A DNA stretch of 64,000 nt, from positions 4,168,001-4,232,000 of the forward strand of contig NZ_CP083239.1 of NCBI RefSeq assembly GCF_022836935.1. Direction: 5' to 3'. The notes under the pieces were generated by a model. The model saw only the letters and a list, made by a program, of their open reading frames with translations, made no database searches and was not told the DNA's origin. Source of the stretch: Ancylobacter polymorphus. Its GTDB lineage: Bacteria; Pseudomonadota; Alphaproteobacteria; Rhizobiales; Xanthobacteraceae. The position numbers and the translations under genes are program-made. Positions 45,197 to 53,682 of this stretch are shown one piece after another (positions within the stretch are counted from its first letter, which is position 1; each line of letters opens with the position of its first letter).

Positions 45197-46660
45197 ATGG
45201 CGGAGAACCCCGCCCCGCCCGGCCGGCCGGAAAAAGTCGCCCTCGTCACCGGCTCGCTGGCCGAGCCGCGCCTGACCAAAATCGCCGGCGAGATCGCCGA
45301 TGCCAGCCTCGCCCCTGTCGTCGTCAATGTCGGGGTCAAGGTCGCGGCGCTGATGACGGCGGAGATCGTCGAGCGCCGGCTGAAGCTGCCCGAGGGCACC
45401 GACCGCGTGCTGATGCCCGGCCGCTTCCGCGGCGATCTCGACCGGCTGCAGCGCTTCTTCGGCGTGCCCTTCACCCGTGGCCCCGACGAGATGGCCGATT
45501 TGCCGGATTATTTCGGCCAGAAGCGCCGGGCGGCGGACCTGTCACAGCACGATGTCACCATCTTCGCCGAGATCGTCGACGCCACCGTGCTCGATATCGA
45601 CGCGCTCATCGCCCGCGCCCTGTTCTTCAAGGGCGAGGGCGCCGATGTGATCGACCTCGGCTGCCTGCCGGACACGCCGTTTACGCATCTGGAAGAAGCC
45701 ATCGCCGCCCTGCACGAGCAGGGGCTGAAGGTCAGCGTCGATTCCTTCGATCTCACCGAGCTCACCCGCGCCACCCGCGCCGGCGCGGATTATCTGCTCA
45801 GCCTGAACGAGAACACGCTCGACGTGGCGAAGGAAGGCCCCGCCGTCCCCATTCTCGTGCCGGCGACGCAGGGCGACCTCGCTTCGCTCTGCCGGGCGGT
45901 GGATACCTGCCTCGCCTCCGGCCAGCGCTTCTATGCCGACCCGATCCTCGACCCGATCCATTACGGCTACACCGCCTCCGTGGTGCGCTATGCCGAGCTG
46001 CGCCGGCGCTACCCCGACATTCCCATCCTCATGGGCATCGGCAATGTCACCGAGCTGACGGATGCGGACACCACCGGCATCAACGCCATACTCATGGGCA
46101 TGATCTCGGAGCTGCGCATTCAGGCGGTGCTGGCGGTGCAGGTGAGCCCGCATTGCCGCACGGCGGTGCGCGAATTCGACCGGGCGCGGCGGGAATATTT
46201 CGCCGCCCGCCAGGCCGGCGCGCTGCCGCAAGGCTTCGGCGGCGGGCTGATGGCGCTGCGCGACCGCAAGCCCTATGCCGCCTCGCCCGAGGAAATCGCC
46301 CGGCTGGCGGGTGAGGTGCGCGACCGCAATTTCCGCATCGATGTCACCGAGGCCGGCATCCACATCTACAATCGCGACGGCCACCATGTGGCCAGCGAGC
46401 CCTTCGCGCTGTTTCCCCATCTCGGCGTCGAGGCGGACGGCGCGCATGCCTTCTATCTCGGCGTCGAGACCGCGCGGGCGGAAATCGCCTATAAGCTCGG
46501 CAAGCGCTACGCCCAGGATGAGGGGCTGAAATGGGGCGCGGCGGGCGAGATCGCCGGCAGCCCGGAGGAAGCCCACCGTTTGACATTCAAGGAGGCCGGC
46601 ACGACCTTGCAGGCCAAAGCCAGCACCAAGGCCGCGCCGAAAGCCGGAGAGACGCCGTGA
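45197..46660 (+). CDS. Dihydropteroate synthase-like protein (DUF6513 type), H4MPT-linked
   Basis: 487 residues. The N-terminal part (VALVTGSLAEPRLTKIAGEIADASL, VVNVGVKVAALMTAEIVERRL) is a small unassigned domain. The middle is a DHPS-like TIM barrel: EGADVIDLGCLPDTPFTHLEEAI, LKVSVDSFDLTELTRATRAGADYLLSLN, ADPILDPIHYG and IPILMGIGNVTEL. The rest has RDRNFRIDVTEAGIHIYNRDGHH. Homologues occur in methanogens and in organisms using H4MPT, so a role in making the pterin cofactor is likely but unproven. It is not the folate FolP: the length and flanks differ. It is translationally coupled to the DUF447 gene. Confidence 0.75.
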   Translation: MAENPAPPGRPEKVALVTGSLAEPRLTKIAGEIADASLAPVVVNVGVKVAALMTAEIVERRLKLPEGTDRVLMPGRFRGDLDRLQRFFGVPFTRGPDEMADLPDYFGQKRRAADLSQHDVTIFAEIVDATVLDIDALIARALFFKGEGADVIDLGCLPDTPFTHLEEAIAALHEQGLKVSVDSFDLTELTRATRAGADYLLSLNENTLDVAKEGPAVPILVPATQGDLASLCRAVDTCLASGQRFYADPILDPIHYGYTASVVRYAELRRRYPDIPILMGIGNVTELTDADTTGINAILMGMISELRIQAVLAVQVSPHCRTAVREFDRARREYFAARQAGALPQGFGGGLMALRDRKPYAASPEEIARLAGEVRDRNFRIDVTEAGIHIYNRDGHHVASEPFALFPHLGVEADGAHAFYLGVETARAEIAYKLGKRYAQDEGLKWGAAGEIAGSPEEAHRLTFKEAGTTLQAKASTKAAPKAGETP

Positions 46661-47223
46661 TCCGTGAAGCCATCGTCACCACCCGCTCGCTCAATGGCGA
46701 GCCGCACATCGCCCCGATGGGCGCGACGGTGATCGAGGGCGGCTATCTGCTCATGCCCTTCCGCCCCTCGCGCACGCTGGAGAACCTCGCCGCCACCCGC
46801 ATCGCCGTGGTCAATTTCACCGACGACGTGCGCATTTTCGCCAGCTGCGTCGTCGGCCGCCGGCTGAATGTGGATGTGAAGAAGGCGACCTATATCGACT
46901 GCCCCCGCCTTGCCGATGCGCTCTCGCATGACGAGGTGACGGTGGAGCGCGCGGAGGACGACCCGCAGCGGCCGAAATTCTTCTGCAAGACCTATCATTC
47001 CGAAGGCCACACCCGCTTCGACGGCATGAACCGCGCCAAGGCGGCGGTGCTGGAAGCCGCCGTGCTGGTGAGCCGGCTGAACATGCTGCCGGACGAGAAG
47101 GTCGATCAGGAAATGGCCTATCTCGCCATCGCGGTGGAGAAGACCGCCGGGCCGGACGAGCTGGAAGCCTGGGGCTGGATGCTGGAGGCCGTGGCGGAAC
47201 ACCGCCGCCGGCGCGCCTCGTGA
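46657..47223 (+). CDS. DUF447 family protein, H4MPT-linked
   Basis: 188 residues from GTG 46657 (GTGA overlap, GGAGAGA upstream). Recognisable stretches are REAIVTTRSLNGEPHIAPMGATV, FRPSRTLENLAATRIAVVNFTDDVRIFASCV and GHTRFDGMNRAKAAVLEAAVL. The start resembles a flavin-reductase-like or split-barrel fold, as in archaeal DUF447 proteins; FMN binding is plausible. The family is shared by methanogens and H4MPT bacteria. Here it sits between DHPS-like and mfnB-like genes. The function is unknown. Confidence 0.75.
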   Translation: MIREAIVTTRSLNGEPHIAPMGATVIEGGYLLMPFRPSRTLENLAATRIAVVNFTDDVRIFASCVVGRRLNVDVKKATYIDCPRLADALSHDEVTVERAEDDPQRPKFFCKTYHSEGHTRFDGMNRAKAAVLEAAVLVSRLNMLPDEKVDQEMAYLAIAVEKTAGPDELEAWGWMLEAVAEHRRRRAS

Positions 47224-47942
47224 GCCCGGCCGCGCCCGGCCTGCTGGCCAGCGTCACCGATCTGCACGAAATGGAGCTGGCGCGGGCCGGCGGCGCCGAT
47301 ATCGTCGATCTCAAGCAGCCGGCTTTCGGCGCGCTGGGAGCCTGGAGCACGCAAGCCCTCACCGCCGCCGTCATGCTGTGGAGCGCCTGGGGCGAGCAGC
47401 TCGGCGCGGCCGGGCGCCCGGCGCTCAGCGCCACGGTGGGCGACCAGCCCATGGTGCCCGGCCTCATCCGCGCCGCCGCCGAGCGTGTAGCCGGCACCGG
47501 CGTGCCGCTGGTCAAGGTCGGCCTTTTCGTCTCCCCCCATGCCCATGAGTGCATCGAGGCGCTGGCCCCGCTCGCCAGCCGGGTGCGGCTGATCGGCGTG
47601 CTTTTCGCCGACGAAGCGCCGGATTTCGCCGTGCTTGCCGCGCTCGGCCGCGCCGGCTTCGCCGGGGTGATGATCGACACCGCCGACAAGAAGGCGGGCC
47701 CGCTGACCGCGCATCTCGACCCGCTCACTCTGGGCCAGTTCGTCGCCGAGGCGCGCCGGCACGGGCTGATGACCGGCCTCGCCGGCTCGCTGCGGCTGGA
47801 GGATATCCGGGCGCTGGTCGGCGTCGGCGCCGATTATCTCGGCTTTCGCGGCGCGCTGTGCGAGGGCGGCCGCACCGGCACGCTCGACCCCGCGCGCCTC
47901 GGCCAGGTCCATACCCGCCTGCGCGAGCCGAGCGACCATTAG
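47220..47942 (+). CDS. mfnB: (5-formylfuran-3-yl)methyl phosphate synthase, MfnB-like
   Basis: 240 residues from GTG 47220 (GTGA overlap). The TIM-barrel features of MfnB are visible: LLASVTDLHEMELARAGGADIVDLKQPAFGALGAW with the catalytic DLK lysine, PALSATVGDQPM, VKVGLFVSPH, GVMIDTADKKAGPLTAHL and the AGSLRLEDIRALVGVGADYLGFRGALCEGG phosphate-binding end. MfnB condenses two glyceraldehyde-3-phosphates to the furan precursor of methanofuran. It is the last gene of the coupled operon and identifies it as a methylofuran/H4MPT cofactor operon. Confidence 0.88.
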   Translation: MSPAAPGLLASVTDLHEMELARAGGADIVDLKQPAFGALGAWSTQALTAAVMLWSAWGEQLGAAGRPALSATVGDQPMVPGLIRAAAERVAGTGVPLVKVGLFVSPHAHECIEALAPLASRVRLIGVLFADEAPDFAVLAALGRAGFAGVMIDTADKKAGPLTAHLDPLTLGQFVAEARRHGLMTGLAGSLRLEDIRALVGVGADYLGFRGALCEGGRTGTLDPARLGQVHTRLREPSDH

Positions 47943-48042
47943 GGTGGCGAATGATCACCCTCGTTTAGAGTCGGTAACTTTTTTGTAAGTTTGAACGCTC
48001 ACGAACCGTCCTCGGAGCAAAATTCTTTACTGAAGTGAATAA

Positions 48043-48081
48043 ATGGCGCCGCTCAACGGCAATCTGCCGGAGCGGCGCCAT
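48043..48081 (-). terminator. Hairpin terminator of the tRNA-like gene
   Basis: ATGGCGCCGCTC (48043-48054) and GAGCGGCGCCAT (48070-48081) are exact complements, with an inner CGGCA/TGCCG stem. On the minus strand the hairpin begins one base after the tRNA-like discriminator position and is followed by TTTATT. It probably ends that transcript. Confidence 0.65.
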
Positions 48082-48082
48082 A

Positions 48083-48168
48083 ATAAGGTGCGGGATTCGA
48101 ACCCGCGAGACAGTTTCCCGTCTGCCTGAGTTTCAATCAGGTGCCTTCAGCCACTCGGCCAACCTTCC
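48083..48168 (-). tRNA. Class II (serine-like) tRNA gene with off-register anticodon, possibly degenerate
   Basis: 86 nt on the minus strand. The D arm GCC-GAGTGGCTGAA-GGC, a perfect anticodon stem CCTGA/TCAGG, a long variable arm (AGAC-GGGAAACT-GTCT) and a perfect T arm GCGGG-TTCGAAT-CCCGC make a good class II body of serine type. The anticodon loop is TTGAAAC, putting GAA (Phe) at 34-36; a serine loop TTTGAAA would read UGA. The acceptor stem GGAAGGT/ACCTTAT has a mismatch at 2-71 and a G-U at 1-72, the discriminator would be U, and no CCA is encoded. A TATAAG -10-like box lies at 48196-48201. It is either a decaying tRNA-Ser or a non-canonical tRNA. Confidence 0.6.
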
Positions 48169-48289
48169 AATCCGCAACGTTGCTGCAGCGGACTTCTTAT
48201 ATCGCACAGTGGAATCCAGCATGCAATTGGCGGCGCAACAGCCATAGTATAGAGCTTGCCCGAGCCTAACGATAACCAGCGCCTCCACA

Positions 48290-48389
48290 CGTCATCCCGG
48301 CCGTAGCGCAGCATAGAGCCGGGATCACGTGCTGGGCGCGGGCGTGGAGACGATCCCGGATCGGTCCTGACGGACCGTCCGGGATGACG
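48290..48389. repeat. REP-like palindrome, CGTCATCCCGG family (copy 1)
   Basis: CGTCATCCCGG at the left is mirrored by CCGGGATGACG at the right, with internal GCCGGGATC and GATCCCGGATC segments giving a branched fold. A second copy of the same design lies at 50016-50104, so the two flank the mgtE gene. The rest of 48169-48626 has the tRNA-like promoter and the mgtE leader; no other gene is seen. Confidence 0.8.
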
Positions 48390-48626
48390 GCGAAGCCCGG
48401 ATGCGTGCTGCATGCGTGCCGCCTTGACTTTACCATCGTGCAGGTTCATTCCCCCGCCCGCCGCGTGTCACCGCGGCGCAATTGGAATCCCCTAACCATG
48501 CCCAGCGACAGTACCAGTCGATTGTCCGGCCGGCCGCGGCCGGCGCTGTGATCCGGCATCGGGCCTGACCCGGTTTCGGCTCCCCGCGCCGCCCGCCACG
48601 GGCCGGACAGCGGAAAGAGAGCCGAA

Positions 48627-50006
48627 ATGGACGAACGGACGGAAGACCGCCGCGACGACACGCTTGTAAATGCCGCAGCCCTCGCGGCCGAGCTTGCCGA
48701 AGAACACCCCGCCGATATCGCCGAAGCGCTGGACGAGCACGAGCCGGAAACCGCCTCCGCCGTGCTCGCCAGCCTGCCGCGCGAGCAGCAGGTGGAGGTG
48801 CTGGACGGCCCCGATGTCGATCTCACCAGCGAGCTGATCGAGGCCCTGCCGGTCGAGGAGGCGGTGCGCCTCGTCTCCGACATGTCGGCCGACCGCGCGG
48901 CGGACCTGTTCCGCTGGATGGACGAGCCGGCCCGCTCGCATCTGTTCGCCCGCCTGCCGCACGAGACGCAGGTCGAGCTGAACAAGCTGCTGGCCTGGCC
49001 CGAGCACAGCGCCGGCGGGCTGATGACCACGGAATTCGTCACCGTCCCGGCGAGCTGGACGGTGGGCGAGACCCTGCACCATCTGCGCGAGATCGAACGC
49101 ACGCGCGAGACCATCTACGCCATCTATGTGCTCGACCCCGCGACGCAGAAGCTGCTCAAGGCGGTGACGCTGCGCCGCCTGATCACCGGCGAGCCGGAAG
49201 CGTCCATCCTCTCCGTGGCGCCCAAGCACGACCCGATCACCGCCGACCCGCTGATGGACCGCGAAGACGTGGCGCGGCTGATCACCAAATACGACCTGCT
49301 CGCCGTCCCCGTGGTGGACGAGAACGAGCATGTGCTCGGCATCGTCACCGTGGACGACATGATCGACGCCATCATCGAGGAAGGCACCGAGGACGCGCAG
49401 AAATTCGGCGGCATGGAAGCGCTGGACGAGCCCTATATGGAAATCGGCTTCTTCGACATGCTGAAGAAGCGCGGCGGCTGGCTCTCCATCCTGTTCCTCG
49501 GCGAAATGCTCACCGCCAACGCCATGCAGCATTTCGAGGACGAGCTGGAGCGCGCCATCGTGCTCACCCTGTTCATCCCGCTGATCATGAGCTCCGGCGG
49601 CAATTCCGGCTCGCAGGCGACCTCGCTCATCATCCGCGCGCTGGCGCTGGGCGAGATCAAGCTGAAGGACTGGTGGCGCGTCGCCCTGCGCGAGCTGCCC
49701 TCCGGCCTCGTGCTCGGCTCCATGCTGGCTGTGCTCGGCGTCACCCGCATCACCGTCTGGCAGCTCGCCGGCTTCCACGATTATGGCGAGCACTGGGTAC
49801 TGGTGGCGGCGACGGTGGGCGCGGCGCTGATCGCCATCGTCACCTTCGGCTCGCTGATCGGCTCGATGCTGCCCTTCGTGCTGCGCCGGCTCGGCTTCGA
49901 CCCCGCCAGCGCTTCGGCGCCCTTTGTCGCCACCTTCGTCGATGTGACCGGCCTGGTGATCTATTTCACCGTCGCGCTGGTCATCCTCAAGGGCACGCTG
50001 CTGTAA
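48627..50006 (+). CDS. mgtE: MgtE-type magnesium transporter
   Basis: 459 residues. An MgtE_N domain (LAEEHPADIAEALDEHEPETASAVLASLP) is followed by two CBS domains (LMTTEFVTVPASWTVGETLHHLRE; MDREDVARLITKYDLLAVPVVDENEHVLGIVTVDDMID). A plug helix and five membrane helices follow, with the signature IPLIMSSGGNSGSQATSLIIRALALGEI and the pore FVATFVDVTGLVIYFTVALVIL. It is a Mg2+-gated channel of the inner membrane. It is flanked on both sides by the same REP-like palindrome and does not appear to belong to the C1 operons around it. Confidence 0.95.
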   Translation: MDERTEDRRDDTLVNAAALAAELAEEHPADIAEALDEHEPETASAVLASLPREQQVEVLDGPDVDLTSELIEALPVEEAVRLVSDMSADRAADLFRWMDEPARSHLFARLPHETQVELNKLLAWPEHSAGGLMTTEFVTVPASWTVGETLHHLREIERTRETIYAIYVLDPATQKLLKAVTLRRLITGEPEASILSVAPKHDPITADPLMDREDVARLITKYDLLAVPVVDENEHVLGIVTVDDMIDAIIEEGTEDAQKFGGMEALDEPYMEIGFFDMLKKRGGWLSILFLGEMLTANAMQHFEDELERAIVLTLFIPLIMSSGGNSGSQATSLIIRALALGEIKLKDWWRVALRELPSGLVLGSMLAVLGVTRITVWQLAGFHDYGEHWVLVAATVGAALIAIVTFGSLIGSMLPFVLRRLGFDPASASAPFVATFVDVTGLVIYFTVALVILKGTLL

Positions 50007-50015
50007 GGCGCGCAA

Positions 50016-50104
50016 CGTCATCCCGGCCGAGCGCAGCGAGAGCCGGGATCGTCCTACCTTGCGGAACACGATCCCGGATCGGCCTCTCGGCCGTCCGGGA
50101 TGAC
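50016..50104. repeat. REP-like palindrome, CGTCATCCCGG family (copy 2)
   Basis: CGTCATCCCGGCCGAGCGCA at the left, GTCCGGGATGAC at the right, with GCCGGGATCGT and ACGATCCCGGATC internally. It closely resembles the copy at 48290. It fills the gap between the convergent mgtE and fhcC genes and probably ends both transcripts. Confidence 0.8.
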
Positions 50105-50118
50105 AACCAACGGCCCCG

Positions 50119-50919
50119 TCACCCCCGCGCCAGCACCTCGCCGTGCCCGCCGATCAGCGTGTCGCCGACGAGGCGGCGGGCATGGGTCCAACCCTCCAGC
50201 CGGGCGGAAAGCTCCGGGACGCGCCGGGCGATGAGGCGTAGCGCCACGAGTTCATGCGTGCCGGTGTCGACGAAGCCGGCCGGCAGGTCCGGCACGGCGT
50301 CGACGAAGAGGGTGCCGCGCTTCATGCCGCGCCCCATCAACGGGCCGATGGCGCCGCCGACACTCACCGTGCCGGCGATCATGTCGGTGGCGAGCCCCTC
50401 CCCGGCCTGGCCGGCGATGGTGATCAGCCCGCCGCGCTGGCGCTCGGCCGCGCGCGGGCCGGCATCGCCGCCGATCGCCAGCACCCCGCCGGAAAGCCCG
50501 CGCCGCGAACCCGATCCGGCCGCGCCGGCATGCGACCCCGCACTCCCGGCGAGTTCGATCCGCCCGCCGGACATCTCGCTGCCGAGGAAATCCCCGGCAT
50601 CGCCGCCAATCCGCAGCACGCCGCCGCTCATGCCCCGCCCGGCAAAGGCGCCGACCCGCCCGTCGACGATCAGTTCGCCCTTGGTCATGCCGGCGCCGAC
50701 GCCGTCGAGCCTGACATCGCCGATCTCGATCAGCAGCACGCCGTCGGGCGCGCCCTCGATGAAGAACAGCTCCGCCAGCTTCACGCTGCGCCCGCCACAC
50801 GGCACCTCAAGGTGCTCCAGTTCGCGCAGCGGCAGCGGGCAAGTGACTTCCGGCGTCAGGCCCGAGAGGTCGACGCGGGCCTCGAAGGGCGCGCGCGGCT
50901 TGAGAGAAACCCCGCTCAT
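50119..50919 (-). CDS. fhcC: Formyltransferase/hydrolase complex subunit C
   Basis: 266 residues. It is homologous to formylmethanofuran dehydrogenase subunit C: a right-handed beta helix made of repeating glycine-rich turns (GAGMTKGELIVDGRVG, GRGMSGGVLRIGGDAG, GSEMSGGRIELAGSAG, then two or three more ending GRGMKRGTLFVDA). In methylotrophs FhcC is a scaffold of the Fhc complex, which transfers formyl from H4MPT to methylofuran and hydrolyses it to formate. It overlaps fhcD by four bases and ends the operon. Confidence 0.95.
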   Translation of the reverse strand: MSGVSLKPRAPFEARVDLSGLTPEVTCPLPLRELEHLEVPCGGRSVKLAELFFIEGAPDGVLLIEIGDVRLDGVGAGMTKGELIVDGRVGAFAGRGMSGGVLRIGGDAGDFLGSEMSGGRIELAGSAGSHAGAAGSGSRRGLSGGVLAIGGDAGPRAAERQRGGLITIAGQAGEGLATDMIAGTVSVGGAIGPLMGRGMKRGTLFVDAVPDLPAGFVDTGTHELVALRLIARRVPELSARLEGWTHARRLVGDTLIGGHGEVLARG

Positions 50920-51830
50920 GCCGTCTCTCCCGCGCCCTGCATGATCTCACGCAGCTTGAAATGGAACGGCCCGAGATTGCCGCCATAATTGCCGGCGTCG
51001 ATCGCCACCACCCCCGCTTCCGCGCCCAGCGCGCAGACGGCGGTGATGCCCACCCTGGTCGCTTCCGCCACCGCTTCGAAGCTCACCCCGTCAATGACGA
51101 TTTCCAGCACCGAGCCGACCTCAGGGGGAAGCTGGCTCGGCACCGTGCCGCGCAGCGTCGGGCAATAGGCGTCGTTGGAGGAGGCGAACAGGCCCTTATA
51201 TTTCGAGCCGACCTTGGAGCCGGAGCGCACCACCCCGCCGGGGAACGGCAGGATGATGCCCGGCACCTGCACCATGGCCGCCACCGCCGCCTCGGCCGCC
51301 TTGAGCGCTTCGCCGCGCGAGCGGGCGAGGATGAGGAAATTGCCGCCGCCGACGCCTTCCACCGAGCCGGTGTCCTCGTCGCAGACGAACTCACCTTCCA
51401 TGACCGGCACGCGCCAGAAGCGCTTATCGCCGATCTTCTTGGAAATCTGGTGCCCATCGCCGAAATAGCGGATGGTTTTCGCCAGCGGCACGCGCTTGCC
51501 GCCCTCGATGCCGGCATAGCAGGCCGTGGTCGGGCAGGTCAGCACGCATTGGCCGAGCCGCAGCGGCACCACCTTCTTCAGCGAGCCGAAATCCATCGCG
51601 AAAATGAGCAGGGACACGCCCGGCCGCCCGTCCGGCGTCTCCTCAGGGCTGAGCGTGCGCTCGATCCCCGCCTCGCAGCCGCAGCCGATGACGGAAGTGG
51701 CGAAACCCGTGGTGGTGCGCCCGGCGATCAGCGCCCATTCCGGCGTGTCGGCGGTGACGATGAGCCGCGTGCCCACCATCGGAAAGGCTTCCGCGAAGGT
51801 GTCGCGGATCTCGACGCCATTGAGGATCAT
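50916..51830 (-). CDS. fhcD: Formylmethanofuran-H4MPT formyltransferase subunit D
   Basis: 304 residues from ATG 51830, giving the family N terminus MILNGVEIRDTFAEAFPM. Other Ftr blocks are VIGCGCEAGIERTLSPEETPDGRPGV, LGQCVLTCPTTACYAGIEGG, GDGHQISKKIGDKRFWRVPVMEGEF and GKYKGL-like SKYKGLFASSNDAYCPTLRG. It carries the formyl transfer from formyl-H4MPT to methylofuran. It is separated from fhcA by an inserted palindromic element of about 112 bases, whereas the other fhc junctions are tight. Confidence 0.95.
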   Translation of the reverse strand: MILNGVEIRDTFAEAFPMVGTRLIVTADTPEWALIAGRTTTGFATSVIGCGCEAGIERTLSPEETPDGRPGVSLLIFAMDFGSLKKVVPLRLGQCVLTCPTTACYAGIEGGKRVPLAKTIRYFGDGHQISKKIGDKRFWRVPVMEGEFVCDEDTGSVEGVGGGNFLILARSRGEALKAAEAAVAAMVQVPGIILPFPGGVVRSGSKVGSKYKGLFASSNDAYCPTLRGTVPSQLPPEVGSVLEIVIDGVSFEAVAEATRVGITAVCALGAEAGVVAIDAGNYGGNLGPFHFKLREIMQGAGETA

Positions 51831-51881
51831 CGGGCGCCCTCCTGCAACGTCGACAGCACGCGGCACTCATTCCGCCCTGCT

Positions 51882-51993
51882 CCCTCTCCCCGACGGGGAG
51901 AGGGGTGGGGTGAGGGGCCGGGACGCCCGGACGTACGGAGCGCGTGCCCCCTCACCCGGCGCTGCGCGCCGACCTCTCCCCCACGGGGAGAGG
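51882..51993. repeat. Palindromic element inside the fhc operon
   Basis: CCCTCTCCCCGACGGGGAGAGGG at the left and ACCTCTCCCCCACGGGGAGAGGT at the right are each self-complementary. The intervening GGGTGAGGGG pairs with CCCCCTCACCC, so the whole folds into a cruciform. This is a common Rhizobiales intergenic repeat type. Here it lies between fhcA and fhcD within one operon and may reduce expression of fhcD and fhcC. Confidence 0.8.
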
Positions 51994-52014
51994 TGAGAAG
52001 TCCGTCGATGCCCC

Positions 52015-53682
52015 TCACGACGCCCCCCCTTCGCATTTCAGGATGGTCGGGCCGGCGCCGTTGCGCAGCTCGCCGTCGCTGATGCGGAAATGCTGGGCCT
52101 TCAGCCCCACCGCCTCGTCGAACCAGCGCTGCATGTCCTTCTCGACCGAACGGTCGAATTCCGGGCGGGCGACATGGGTGGTGCCCTGCGCCAGTTCCAC
52201 CACCACGCCGTCCTTCACGATCAGCCGGCCGTTCTTGAACACCATGCGGGTGGTCGAGAACATCGCCTCGCGGTCGGCGTCCTCGGTGTGCACGGCAATG
52301 TCCGCCACCGCGCCGGGGCCGAGATGGCCCTTGTCGGTCAGCCCGAGAATACGGGCCGGCGCGGCGCGGGTGAGGATGGCGATCTCCTCCAGCGTATATT
52401 CGCGGGTGATCTGCCCCAGCAGCGTGTGCGCCTGCGCCGCCTTGTTCAGCGTCGCCAATTGGGCGTTGCGGAAATCGCGGTCCATCAGCAGGCGGATGAG
52501 GTGCGGATAGGTGGTGAACGGCCCGCCATTGGGATGGTCTGTCGTGAGGAAGATCCGCCACGGGTCTTCCACCAGCAGGAACAGTTCCAGCCCGATCGCC
52601 CATTGCAGCGCGTTGACGAAGGATTTGTCCTTGTACTCGAACGGCACCACGCCGCAGGCGGCGTCCAGCTCGATATCCATGCCGATGGACTTCTTCGGGC
52701 TGGCGAGACCGCGATTGCGGTATTGCGACATGTAGTCGGCGGAGGCCGTGATGGTCTGGCCGAACATCACCTGCCCGACATCGACGGAGATGTTCGGGTT
52801 GGCGTTGACCATTTCCGCGATGCGCGCCGCCGAGGAGGAGAAGCGGCGGTCGCCCTCCGTGCCGTAGGAGTGGAACTGCAGATGCGTCAGATGCAGCCGC
52901 CGCCCCTCGGTGGCGAGCATGGTGGCGAGCGTCGTGTCGTCATTGCCGGGCACGCCGAGATTGCAGCCATGCAGATGGATCGGGTGCGGAATGCCGAGTT
53001 CCGTCACCGCCCGGATCAGCGTGGTCAGCACCTTGCGCGGCGTCACCCCGTAATGCGGGTTGGCCTCGTCGAGGTCCATCTTGCGGGCGTTGAACTTGAA
53101 GGCGTTGATGCCGCCGGGATTGACGATCTTGATGGCGAAGGCCTGCGTCGCCTCGATCATCCAGCCGACATAGGCGTTCACCTGCTCCTGCCCGGCCCCG
53201 GCGGCCAGCAGGCGCTGGAAATAATCGTCATTGCCCAGCACCAGATAGGCGCCGGTGTCGAGATTGGGAATGTCGGCCATTTCCAGATGCGCACCGCGCG
53301 CATTGGCGCCGACCATGGCCGGCTCGAACACGGTGGTGTAGCCGAGTTCGGCGTAGCGGCAGCCGGTGGCGTGCGCGGTGGGCACCGCCCGGCCGCCGCC
53401 GCAGCCGCAGAAATTGCCGGGCATTTCCGGAAAGGCCCGCCGGTCTTCCTGCATCAGCAGGCGGGCGAGGTTCATCTTGCCGCCGGCGATATGGCTGTGC
53501 AGATCGATGCCGCCGGCCATGACGACGGCGCCGCCAAGGTCGTATTCCGCATCGGCCTTGAGATCGGTGGCGGCGACGATGCGCCCGTCCTCGATCTCGA
53601 TATCGCGCACGGCACCGCTGGCGACGCCGTTTTCGCCATTGGCCGGGTCGAGCACACGCCCGCCCTTGAGCCGCAGTCTCAT
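52015..53682 (-). CDS. fhcA: Formyltransferase/hydrolase complex subunit A
   Basis: 555 residues with an amidohydrolase fold. Metal-site histidines lie in DLHSHIAGGKMN (62 and 64), PIHLHGCNLGVPGND and HLTHLQFHSYGTEG, with the aspartate in FLTTDHPNGGPFTTYP. The MAGGIDLHSHIAGGK and CGCGGGRAVPTAHATGCRYAELGYTTVFEPAM blocks match FwdA/FhcA. In the Fhc complex it hydrolyses formyl-methylofuran to formate. Its ATG directly abuts the fhcB stop. Confidence 0.95.
   Translation of the reverse strand: MRLRLKGGRVLDPANGENGVASGAVRDIEIEDGRIVAATDLKADAEYDLGGAVVMAGGIDLHSHIAGGKMNLARLLMQEDRRAFPEMPGNFCGCGGGRAVPTAHATGCRYAELGYTTVFEPAMVGANARGAHLEMADIPNLDTGAYLVLGNDDYFQRLLAAGAGQEQVNAYVGWMIEATQAFAIKIVNPGGINAFKFNARKMDLDEANPHYGVTPRKVLTTLIRAVTELGIPHPIHLHGCNLGVPGNDDTTLATMLATEGRRLHLTHLQFHSYGTEGDRRFSSSAARIAEMVNANPNISVDVGQVMFGQTITASADYMSQYRNRGLASPKKSIGMDIELDAACGVVPFEYKDKSFVNALQWAIGLELFLLVEDPWRIFLTTDHPNGGPFTTYPHLIRLLMDRDFRNAQLATLNKAAQAHTLLGQITREYTLEEIAILTRAAPARILGLTDKGHLGPGAVADIAVHTEDADREAMFSTTRMVFKNGRLIVKDGVVVELAQGTTHVARPEFDRSVEKDMQRWFDEAVGLKAQHFRISDGELRNGAGPTILKCEGGAS

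Noticed and set aside
48147..48449. 100-codon open frame on the minus strand
   Set aside because: It runs through the REP-like palindrome and the tRNA-like promoter, with no recognisable domain and no supported start.
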